The notes below the pieces were generated by a model that saw nothing but the letters and a program-made list of their open reading frames with translations, was not told the DNA's origin and made no database searches. A DNA stretch of 64,000 nucleotides from the NCBI RefSeq assembly GCF_905475465.1, contig NC_062259.1, positions 568,501 through 632,500 of the forward strand, written 5' to 3'. The position numbers were made by a program, and so were the translations under genes. Positions 47,001-59,600 of this stretch are shown piece by piece; positions within the stretch are counted from its first letter, which is position 1; each line of letters starts with the position of its first letter. Origin of the DNA: Pieris napi. Taxonomy: Eukaryota > Arthropoda > Insecta > Lepidoptera > Pieridae.

Positions 47001-50000
47001 AGACAATTTATCATCGTATGAGCATTTAATGTAGTACCCAAAACTATACACATTATGTTTTTGTACATTTATTGTATGTGATTTTGAAGGATCGTTTGAA
47101 CATGATGCTAAGGGACTTAAAAAAGCCTCAAAATCCGCATATATAACAAAAGGTAACATCAATTTACGTTGAAATTTATCAAAACTTAATTTATTTTCAG
47201 ATACAATATCGCCCCACCAATTTTTTTTATTTTTATCTACGCTTGGTATTTGTGTACAAATATGTCTGCAATCATTTTTTTGATGGTTATTTAAACGTTC
47301 AGATGTTGAAAAATATTGTAAACAAAAGTCACATAGATATATAGCTTCCTTGGATTTCGAAACTTGACTACTTATTAATCGTGACATATTTTTTATATAA
47401 CAATAATGACCGATTTTACCCTGTGTCAAATATAGTAAATTTATATGAGTCTGCATTTTATTCTTTGTAAAATACAATGGCCCAACAATACAATGCTTTT
47501 TTCTTTGTTCATTATATTCTAACCCAAAAACATTAATGCTTACATTATTAAGACTTTCAATTTTGTGTATATCCTTTAATTTGACTGGAAATTTAATATT
47601 ACCGAACTTTAATTTATGACTGTATTTGGTGTATGATGATACTCTATCCGAATTTTTATGAATTGGAAATAAAGCAGATAACAGTGCCCACTTAAAACAG
47701 GCGTCATCAGTGTTTTTAACATTTATCACAGCTTTTTTTATTTTTATATCATGTGGTAACTCAATAAAGGATTTTCCTCTTAAAGGGTTAAATTGATTTA
47801 AATTCATATCCAAATGTAAAATTTTTTTCAGACTCCACCCACTATCCTTTCTCTCGAATGAATTTATATAGTTTATTAGAGATTTTGTGAGAGTTGTATA
47901 AAATATATTTAAATCATCACCAATACAAACAATAAAATTCATTGATTGGAAATCAAAAGTGTTGTTAATGTTTTTTGTCTCCTGAACAAAGTCACCATAT
48001 AAAATGAAATTTATTTTTAAAATTGTATGATCTTCTATAGATTTATTTATTATTGTAAATATTGTATCTTTGACAGATGCAAGAAATAACTCTGGTGTCT
48101 CAAACTGTAAATCATTTTGATTTTCTGAAGTTACTCTATAGGTTATTATTCTATTACCGAACGCAGTCTCAATTATCTTAACATTGGGTTTTATTGAATG
48201 TTGTTTTTTATTTACATTATTTTTATGTGCATTGCTCCTTAGATGATTAGCGAAATATTTTTTGGAAACATTTCTATTACAAATACAGCAAAATTTCATG
48301 TTAAAATTATTACCTTCATTCGATGTTGATTGCTCTTGTGAAGACCGTGAAAGATCCATGTTCGATCCAGATTTTATTCTTTTGATGTCAGCAGAGTTAA
48401 TATCAACAGCTGCTTTCCTTTTAGTTCCACGACCCATTTGATCAACCCTGTCGAATAAAATTTTATTAAATTTAACTGTTAGAAATGCGAATAGAGAAAT
48501 AAAAATAAAAAAAATAAATATATATAGAAAATATGATTATTAAATATACTCACAGTTTCCCATCGAATTCATCACATAGCACCATCATTCTTTGATCATA
48601 AAATGGGTGATTTAAATCATTTCTTTCTATTTCCTCACAAACGTTGAAAAGTTCAATTGTATCAATGGATAAGCTTTCAAATTCATGATCCATTTCATCA
48701 AAAAAAACACTAACACATTCTTGAGACATTGTATATATGTATTCGTTTCACAACTGTTTTTTGTCTCACACTTTTAACCTTAATGCGCAAAGGTCTTCAA
48801 CAAAAAGCACAATGATTGACTTTGTACAATGCAACATAGTATTTATACTAGTGGAAAACTGAAACATTACTTAATTATATAAACATATGGTATTAAAATC
48901 TGAAGCATGAAGAAACTAAATGAAACTAATTTTTAAAACTGTAACGTTTTACACTATCTTCCTCGGATATCCCCTTTGTTATGTTGTATACAATATCCTT
49001 TATCTGAACATCAATGTTGGAATCGTTTTTCATATAATATTTAACACGAATATCTGCATTTTTCCAATGTTGTGCCACTGGGATTTCTTTCAACTTTTTT
49101 AAACTATATAATTCCATTTTCACAAGTATGTCAGCGTCCATTCCATCATCTTTATCAGTCGATATATATGAAATGCTTCCCTCCTTCCCTGCACGGCCAA
49201 CACTTGAAGAAAGTTTAGTTTTTTTCTTCTTCCGGTCAGGTTCTTGAAGAAAAAAGTCATCTAAACGATTGGTCTTCTTATTTTTATTTTCTGTTATGTT
49301 TAAAACCTCTTCTTCATCATCAGATAAATTATAATAATTATATGGTCTGAAACATTTATCCACATCTTTCAGGTTGTATGAAGACTGAAATATAACATAA
49401 ACAAATCAAAATGCGTTTCAAAAAATAAATAGGAATTATTAAAGAATTTACTGAAACCAAATTTATAAAATTTAAATAACTTACCTCCATTGTTGTTTAT
49501 TATTTCAAACTTTCAACCACTTCACTTTTGCCGAACTTAGAGCACAATACTAAATCTTTCTACAAGTATCGGGTTATATAGACTGGTAATGGATATCATT
49601 ATCTAGTTACGATATTCAACTCGACTGCATGTTTGAACAAGTATCCATACCTATCAGTAAAATGTGGATAAGAAATACAAAGGGCACTCTAAATACCCTT
49701 TGCAATCTTAATAGTCATTGCATTTTTAAAATATTTTTGAAATAGATAATAACAGAAATGTGTGTATCTAGTAGTTTAGCAACCGTATGAACACACTAGA
49801 AGTGCAAATGAGTCTTCGTAGAATACATCCCAGCCTCCAGAGCAACGTATATCCTTCAAATCGATTGCCGATGTATGCTCAGGTGCCAGCACTTATCATA
49901 TGCAATCTTGACCCTGATTCACAGCCGGGGTCTCATTGGGTGGCTATTCATATAAACGTCGAAAGAGTTGGGGAATACTTTGATTCGTTTGGACGTAAAC

Positions 50001-50640
50001 CTATTGAAGCAATAGAAGGATTTTTAAGGAGGAATTGTTGCATGTGGAGATACAATAACCTTACGGTTCAGGATTACCTGTCGGCGGTGTGCGGAGAGTA
50101 CTGTTTGGTATACATATATTACAAGTTCAGGGGGATGAGATTAGAAGACTTCCTTAGAAATTTTACGTGTGACTCAGAGAACAATGATACGGTGCTAGTA
50201 AATTTGTATAGAAATATAATGGACATATAAATAAAAGAATAATACCTGGAATAAAAATGTTTTATTTAAATATGTAACCCTTACATCTAATTTTATTATA
50301 GATAATGGTGTTAATGTAGGTATATTTATTGTTGTTTGCTTAGACCCGTAGGTAAGGTTAGGTTAGATATAGTTTATTATATTATATTATTCTATTTTTC
50401 TTTTAGAGCCATAGATCGGGTTAGTGAATGTAGGAAAGTAGATAACGATGCATTCGTACTGAGTCATTAAGTAATTAGATAATGAGTGGGGATTTCGTGC
50501 AGGAAATAGTAACTGATAAGGTGGTGATTAGTAAGTAATTAGCAAGGTTTTGGGAAAGCTATCTCTGGAACGGTTAGAGCTATCAGTTCAGGAGTGAGTG
50601 CATTCGACTCCGCACGTCCTGTTTAGTGGGGTTAGAGTAC

Positions 50641-50676
<36 letters not shown>

Positions 50677-53600
50677 GCGGGCGCTGCCTCCGAAACAGCT
50701 TTTTTTACCGAAGCAGTGGGTGAGGCAGTGCCCGGGAATCCATACTACTTATATCACTTATCATCAAGTGATTCCCTTAACCCCTGCTTATATAAAATTT
50801 AAAGGCCGGCAACGCACTTGCGAGTATATGTATTTCTTTAAACTAAAATCGTTTCATGTACGAATTCACTTCAGCACTCTTACTCTGTACCTTCCAGACG
50901 TCTTGTATGTAAGTTGTATGAAGTTCTCATCAGCCTATCGTAAAAGAGTGCCCTGGGCGGGCAGCGATTTCCTTTTCTTATCCCTGGTGGTTCTTTACTT
51001 GGTGTATTTTTGTAGAAGAGCAACCTGTTTTTGATATCTTAGTGGGCCTTTAAACCACAACCTATTCGTTTTCCTCTTCACTTATGTTTTATGTATGTTT
51101 TAAATTTCACATGGTTTAATAGATCTCTCTTTTCAGGTTACGAAATGTACACCATATCTCAACTGTCACCAAAATCAGCACACAACGACAAATTACCTCA
51201 AGACGTACTTAGAACAGAGCCAGAAAACCTCGCGTTCAGAATAGAGCCTAGCGTGAAACTCGAAGAAGACTTGACACCAGTTGAGGCTAGCAGGAATCCT
51301 AGATCAATTAACACAGACGAAATAGCTTTGAACAACAACGAAATCGACAACGAAGTAGTTCACAATAAACGTAAATACTACGATATTACCCCAACGAAAA
51401 CTATAGATTATTACAACGATGACGCAGCTATGTTGCTGTCATCTGGGTTTGGTGATAAATTAGACTTTAAGTTTCCGGGGGAAGCGAAAAGGGCTCCGAA
51501 GGGGCGTGCACTGACACCTACGGAGCCCAAAGTGAAAGCTACTGTGCAACCAATCCTTAGGGAGGAAGGGCGACAAAACACGGAAATACAAAATATAATC
51601 ACTGGCATAGTTAAACTGCTAAATGGTAATGTAAATGTGCAGGCGAATTCGCAATTACTGAACGGTAGACCGCGACCTATGGCGTCCAGAATTAATAATC
51701 GTGGACCGCCTAGAATATCTGAAGTGCCTCTACCAGAGTTTGATACTGTAACACACTCGTTCGTACCGACGAAGACACCACCACCGTACCCGTTTGAAAG
51801 ACCTCCTGTGGAACAAATCCCGCCTAGACCGTTCCATAGACCCATTCCGCCCTGGCAAAGACGACCACGTCCGCCGAATAGACGACCTAATCCCGGTCTA
51901 CCAATATATAAACCACCTGTACTAGAAGACAAACCTGAAATAGAAAATGTAATACCAATAGAATTCACTACAGAAAAGAATGTCACTGATACTACCACGG
52001 AATTTACTACAGCGAAAACAACAGAAAAGTCAACAGAAGCACTAATAGAGAAGACAACAGAAGTTCTGGAAACAACAAAGAAACCAATTGAGGTTACCGA
52101 AGCGACCACAGTTAAAACGACAACTGAAAAGCTTGAAGAGATTATAAATCATACGGAAAATACAAATAAAGAGGAAGTAATAGATAAAAAGGAAATCACA
52201 AACAAAAAGGAAATCACAAACAAAAAGGAAGTCACAGACAAAAAGGAAGTCACAGACAAAAAGGAAGTCACAGACCAAAAGGAAGTCACAGACAAAAAAG
52301 AAGTCTCAGACGATATCGAAGTGACAGACAAAAAGGAAGTAACAGACAAAAAGGAAGTGACAGATAAAAAAGGTGTAACAGATAAAGAAATTAAGCATGA
52401 TTTTGATGTTATACAACCGTCCATTACTGAAGTTTCCGTTGAAGCTACATCGACTACTTCTACCGAAGTACTTGGTGGTACAACTCTAGGTGTTACTACG
52501 AAAACGGATGCTGTCATTGAGGAGACTTCGATCAATACTCAGCCAATAGCAAGTAAGAATTTGTTTTTCTACCTAGTTATATATTATATTATATTTCCGA
52601 CTTTTGCCGCGTATCATATAAAACCAGCTGGCCAATGAAGTATATCTGGACAAATTCGACTTAGGGTCCTTCAAAAATCTTACCAATTCTTAATGGACTC
52701 GCCAGCCCCCTGGTATTGAATGCTCACGTTCTCTATCTCTTATGGTCCATCCTGTTCAATCCTAAAACTCCTTACCTCAAGAACGATTTCAAATTTATGG
52801 GAGACCATTGCTCCAGCCTATGCTTTCCGAAAACTATATCCTTGAAATCCCATCACCTAACTCTTCCTTTTTTTGGCGAATGCCTCTGCAGTGAGTCTTT
52901 GGAATTCACTTACCGTCCCTGTACGCTTAGCTCCTTCTCTATCTTCCTTTTAATCTCTGCATTAACTGTTCACATCGTATCCCTAACTTTCCTGCTAACT
53001 GATCTAACTGAAATCGTGATTGATGTGTCCTGTTCTTTGTTTTTTAAGTTATTGCTTGCCTGGAAGAGATCGCTCAAAAGCAATGGGACCGCCAGTAGCC
53101 CTCTCTTTTATTTAAAAATGAAACTTCTAGAACTAGAAAAAATTATTCACATTATCAATATACGTAAAATACCTTACAGCATCCCAAGGTATCCCCTACC
53201 AGCCGTACCGTCCGAGGCCAGGAATAGTTCTGGATGACACGGACTTCAAACCTCACGGAACAAGGCATCGAGACGCCCCCGTCATCACGGCCCCAGAACA
53301 TCTCCCGGGATACGGAGAGATATTTGACGTTACTGTGTCAGCTATACAAGGACCGGGGGAGAAAGGTTCAGGTGAGTTCTTTTGAACTTTAAAGCTGATT
53401 TATCCAGGTAACGTTTGTGAGGTTGTTGGGGATAATTTCTGGATCTACTTGATAAATATTTTACCCATAGATAGTCACGTTATTTGTGGTATAGGCTGTA
53501 TTAACCCAAATGAAAAGAATGTCGTGGTAGTCGGGCTTGCAGGTTCTTACGAACGCTGCCTTAACGATGATATATTCTAGAAACTGTAGAGCTGGATAAT

Positions 53601-56600
53601 GCCTGCAAAGATCTTATTGATATAATTTATGTTGCTAACATTTGCCAGGTCAGTTAGTATAATAGAAATAACAGTGACCCTTGGAACAAGCTGGAAACAA
53701 CAGTTTTAATCCAGTCTAAGTTTGTGAGGTTGTGCGGGGTAATTTCTGGATCAGCTTGAAAATAACAGAGGCGCTCCAACCCTTGGGGTGGGATACAGAC
53801 TTAGCTCGAACTATATCAAAATCCATTATGTTTTTGACGTACATTCAGCGTTAAGCGTTAATTCAGTAGTAAAAGTCAAATCTTGAATTTCAGTACATAT
53901 AGAGAATATAAACATACACAACGATGACATCATAGTATCTCCCTCGGGAGAGCAAGGATTTGTGTCAATCGATGGGAAGAGGACTTACCTCAACCTATTT
54001 GACACGAGCACCAGTATAAGTCCCACGAAGGTGCAGCAGCCGCAACAGCAGACTGGTGAGTTGAATAAACAAATATTGTTTAATTTATCTACAAGGGGGC
54101 TTATATGTTTAATTATATTTATTACCCTCCCGTCTCGCTCCTATCTTGAACCCATCTTGATCTTATCTCGCTTCTCTATCACTCTATCTCGAACCCATCT
54201 CGATCCTATCTTTCTTCTGTCTCACTCTGTATCGAACCCATCACGGTTCCATTTCGAACACATCACGGTCCTATGTCGAAATTATCTCGATCCTATCTCG
54301 AACCCATCTCAATCCTATCCCGCACTGTTTTCCGTCACCGTTCGAGCGAATGTTAAATGCACACAATTTGGTGCACAGGCAGGGATCGAACCAACGACCT
54401 CAGGATGAGAGTCGCACGCTGAAGCCACTAGGCCAACACTGTTCAATCATTCATATATCTGTTCATTTAATTGATTAAAATTTTACTATCAATAAATAGT
54501 GACAGTACCACCCCAAACGGCCACGCAATTGGGGACAGGTGTGGCCGTACCAGCTGATGATGTGCAGGCACCGATACGGAGACCAGTCCATCGGCCACAG
54601 ACGTTCAGACGGCCACAACCAACTGTTAGGTGAGCTTTGTGTAGTACTTTTTTTCCTTTGTTCGACTTTATTGTATATATTGATGTCTTCTATAAAACTG
54701 TAGTACATTTGTCAATAGTTTCCGCAGCATATGGGAATCTTTATTGGTATTTTTCACACCTTACACTATCGTAATTTAATTTCTTTGTTAGACTTTTTTG
54801 TAGATTTTGATGTCTTCTATAAAACTGTAGTACATTGATCTATTTCCAATACTTTCCACAGAATCTTTATTGGTCGTTTTCGCGTTACACTATCGTAATT
54901 TAATACCCTAACTTTTTTGAAATATATAGCCTATGTTCATCATAGTAGGGTTCTAATGGTGGAATAATTTTAATCCCAGTTTTGGAGCCCATCAAATCTT
55001 TCCTATTTATATTATTGAATATTTTTTTTTCAGAATCGATACATGCATCGTCGGCGATGACTCCACTTGTGATCAGGCGCAGAACGAAAAGTGTAGGACG
55101 GAAGCTGGTAGGAATTGTTTCATGATATAAGCTGCCCCTACGAACTTCGTTTCGCTTTATTTTAATTTTTAGTACCGTTTTTAGTTACTTTTTAGTAACA
55201 TAGCAACATAATATGTAATTGCTATGCTACCCCATAGAGACTGTTCGCTTTTCTTTCCATAAAAACCTTCCTCGAGAGTTCAAGGAATAAATTTAATAAA
55301 ATTACTCGAATTGGTCCAGCCTTCTTCGAGTTTTAATAGAATCATATTTTGCGATTAATTTTTATTTATATTGATTTTATACAAGGTAATTTTTGGTATT
55401 TCATGTATTTTTAAGGTTTTAAGGTTCTTTAAAATGACGTTTCCATAAAAAAATTTCATCCCCTCTTTCAATCCCTTACAGCCCGTTTACGTTATAATCT
55501 CTGTAGAACTTAATTTAAATAGCTTCATTAAAAATCTCAAATTTTACTGCCAGTTCTTGTTAAAAGAAAAGAACTGGCCAAAAATTCTAACTAGTGGCGG
55601 TTCAAAAAATATGTTTTTTTGTATGTACGTCTTCCTATACAGGTATTTCCAGCTGCCAATGCAGACCTGGTTATGCACGAAGAATACATCGTGACCCATG
55701 TCGCCGTGTGGTCTCTTTATTAATGGAACTGAGGGTGGATCGATTGTATGATAGAAAGGTAGGTTCCACAGGACCCTTGACCTTGGCAAATTAGAGGATT
55801 TAATGAAAAATCTTAGTCGCACCTAGTAATCCAAATGTCATGTCTGGAGTTCATGTATTCTATGCATTCACTGAAATAAGCCAGTGACGCAACAGCCTTT
55901 TAGGTGATCAGCCTTCTGAGGCACGAGGGTCGAATGCCAGTTTCCTTTCCTTTCGTGTTGGACATAAAAGTCGGAAGTCAAATGGGTTCGGAAATACTTC
56001 AGTGGGTAGCTGGTTCCACATGGTGGAAGTCAATTAAGACAAAGTTTAGGTAACACAATGTACAATAATGAGCGTTAAAAAGAAATATATATTAAATGCT
56101 TCTAATTTTACATTTACAGTCTTGATTTGAGAATCAAGGGAAGAGAAGAACTGGCAATAAACTCCTCGCCACTCTTTTTAATCGCCTAGTTTTTTGTTTT
56201 ACACAATGTTTGTAAGGAGCTGCAACCATTACATCATGTTCCACATGACATCTTAAGTAATTAATAATAATAAAATAAATTAAAAACAAAGAATTGTCAA
56301 AGGGGTTATTTAGTTTTTAAGTTTACGCGATATGTGTCATGGTCATGCGTTATATAGGGTGTAAAACTTTTTAAAACATTTATTAATACAGGTAATCTGG
56401 GATGTAAAGCTGATGGACAAAGATTCGGAGCCCTACCAACAACTAAGCTATGAAGCGGTCAGAGCAGTAAGTATTAATAATAATAAACATGTATTCATCC
56501 ACACCTTAAATGCGCAAATAGATAGTCCATTGGTGCACACCCGGGGTTCTTCATCTCAGGGATGAGAGACACGCAGACTCCATTAGGCCAAAACTGCTTC

Positions 56601-59600
56601 AAATAATTATATAGAAATATTAAATAGGCCCTTACCTCCATTTTACTGTTTTTTTTTCTAGATCGACTCGGCATTTTCGATGACTCCATTTTCGGATGAC
56701 TTTGTGTCGGGTTCAGTTAATGCCATACACAAGGGAGAAGAAAATCAAGTATTTGTCAACTATACAATATTGGTAAGTGAGGTTTTATTATCGTATAGGG
56801 TGATTTTTTTAATAAAGAATATGGTTTGTTTGATAGTTAAGTTGTTTGTTAAATAGGTGTATCGTTTGTAAAGTAGGTGTATGATATGTTAAATAGGTGT
56901 ATGGTTTGTTTAATGTGTGTAATGTGTATGGTTTGTTAAATACGTGTATGGTTTATTTAATGTGTGTATGGTTTGTTAAATATGTGTGTTATTTGTTTAA
57001 TAGGAGAGAATCATAATTAAATAAATTTCAGATGCAAGAAACAGGGGAGACACTCCGTGCGGCTGTCGCGACAGACATACAAAAACACATATTGGGTGTT
57101 ATACGTCGTCGATCGAATAATGTGGGTACTTCAGCGCTCTGGGTCGATTCGCCTGCGGGTAGTGTCCTACCGCTCGAAGGTATGTGTCTTCACTGAGATG
57201 TTGAACAACAATCTAGCCTAACTAACTAATAACTAATTTAAAACCTTATTTACTAAAATGATATTTACATAAAGTGTCCAAGACACTCTGTTCTTGTGTA
57301 TTTTTCACTTACCATTTAAGAGTAAAATGCACTTACACCTATTCAAATGATTTTGTCCTTTTCAATCTTCTCACTAGGCCTGTGGTGTCGAAGAAGTTGA
57401 ATAGCCTCGACATTCATGTCATGGTGGAGCCTTTGTTCGATACGATAGAAAATTAAAACAAATTTAAAAATGGTCCCTGTGTACCTCTGACGCTGTGCGA
57501 TTGCGATACTTATTCGTTGAAAGCACCAGCTCTGGGGTCACCGGTAATATCTACCAGACGCCAATTTAAATCTTTTATTAGCGCCTATATACTTGAACCC
57601 CACACCCCAAGAGTCTCTACTCCAAAGGGAACAAAATCGAAGTTGGAGCAAAGACTCTTATATTTTCTCCTGCTCTGCGGACGCCCCAGCTTTTTGCTTG
57701 TCCGAGAGAGGTGAGACGTTGCTAGCGTGTCCACACAAGTAGCATCACATATCAAAGTCCGTCCCATCTTCCAAGGGATCAATGACATCTCATCCGGCCG
57801 CTTGCCATTTGTTGCATAATAATTTTTCTAATAAATAAATTAAATTAAAATTTCAGATGTCGATGAATGTTCAGCCCCGGAGCTGAATGATTGCCACAAA
57901 TTGGCCTCTTGCACTAACACATGGGGCGCGTTTAAGTAAGTATTAGTGTATAATTTACACTATAAAAAAGTTTTAAGGAATGACTAGGAATATTTATAAA
58001 CATCACAATAGTTAATTATAATTAATAATTACACAATTCAAACGCATGGTCACGATAATTGGAGAACTATTCTCACTATGTAGTGGAGTAGATTTTAAAA
58101 ATGGTTATTTTCAGATGTACCTGTCCAGATACAACACTTGACCCTGCAGTGACCGTAACCCGGTCGGGTCGAGATTGTCGCGAGTGCAGCTCGTCGCATT
58201 GCAACGAGCGCGGTGTCTGTCGCTATAATAATGGACAGCCGTACTGTAGGTGAGATAAAAACCGGTATTTATTAAAACCGTTGAGATTTAAAAAAAACGG
58301 TATTTTAATAACCGCTAATAAAGTTTTAATTCAAAAAAATATTACAAATTCAGATTTGCAATGTGAAAAAAAACCGGTAAATGGAAGTTCCTATGATTAA
58401 ATATAGGCTTAATCAGACTTGATAAGATGAAATGTGAAATCTGATGAATTGTAAATTCAGGTTCGAAAAGATAAAAAAACTGGTATTTTATTTTAAAACC
58501 GATTCGTAAAGTCTACACATGAAAACCGGTAAAATTGAAACATTCACCCTTTAACACACCTGATGGAGTCATGGAGTCATAACACAGTATCTTTTTAATT
58601 CTAGCTGTTCCAGCGGTTACTACGGCTCCTCCTGCGAAGTTGACGGTGAAGTCGTGGGCGTGGCAGTGGGCGCGTCCCTCGCAGCCGCACTTGTCATTGC
58701 CCTTACCCTAGCTGCTCTTACTGCTTGGAGGTGAGTAGGAGAGGAGGGGATACAGAGACCTAAAAAACCGGTGAACGTAGGGTTTATTTCCTGTTCACCT
58801 CCCGGGCTGGCCAGCTCCCCGCGTCACAGAAGCTAAAGCAGCAGTCATGTTGACCCTGCTGCCATCATCATTAGGTCCGGTTTGGCCGGCCACCTTGGGC
58901 CTTGGGGATTGCAGTCGAAAGCTTGTTTGGCTTGTGACTTGGAGCCCTCCAGAGCCTGTGGCCCATTCACTTAAAGTTCTGTCTCCTATATGGTGCAGAG
59001 AGTATCCAGAACCCGAAGCCGGACGGTCTTTGGCCATTTGACTCTGCTCCAGGTCTTTCGCCTCTGCAACTTCGTTGTCAAGTCTATTTTTTTTTAAATC
59101 AAAAAATCGCCAAACTGTATAACAGTTTGTTGGTGATCATAGCGTACTAATGTCTAAGTACTTCTATTAATGTTATTAATTTATTGTATATATTTATTGA
59201 ATATTTCTAACTTATAAAGTAATACTGTAATACGTTCTAATTATCTGTTATTATAAACATTTATTTATTATAATATGTTGCTCTTATTGCTAAATCACAT
59301 ATTTATTGTCCTTGTTTATGGTTTGTCCTTGGGAATTCCAGTCTAGCTTGCTTGGCTGTGTTTAGGTTTTTGGCTGTTCATGCCGATCTGGATGATGAAG
59401 TGTCAAATGATTCGAGTTTGCAGCGACTAGATCCTATCGGCAGATAATGTCTTATAAAAAATGTGAAAAGAGAGCAGTGTTGACCTAGTGGCTTCAGCGT
59501 GCGACTCTCATCCCTGTAGCTACCTTTTTAGGTCTGGGCCTCAGACGGGTATCTGTTTCATGATCATTTGTCTTATAGGCAAGGAGGTGATCGGCCTCCT

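Larger units (their letters stand above)
37957..50749. mobile_element. complete Polinton/Maverick (12.8 kb)
   Basis: The element begins AGTAGTATGG and ends with its complement. Long terminal inverted repeats (37957-38926 and 49785-50749) and TATATC duplications define exact borders. It carries POLB, integrase, packaging ATPase, two identical protease genes, major and minor capsid proteins and small structural genes. I see no frameshift or stop in any of them. This is the full virus-like gene set of the group, whose members are considered capable of forming virions. It interrupts intron 1 of the host membrane-protein gene. The target itself is a lepidopteran repeat: CCATGGGCGGCGGTAT on the left continues as CACTTATCATCAAG on the right. 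Confidence 0.97.

Noticed and set aside
51411..52109. Minus-strand frame of 232 codons opposite the stalk exon
   Set aside because: Antisense shadow of the repetitive Pro/Thr coding sequence. No start context, splice sites or family.
52149..52535. Minus-strand Ser/Phe-rich frame
   Set aside because: Mirror image of the KEVTDK repeat, which stays open on several frames because of its 18-bp period.
52716..53237. Plus-strand frame of 173 codons
   Set aside because: Mostly intron. It overlaps the true exon at 53180 in the wrong frame and has no homology I can see.
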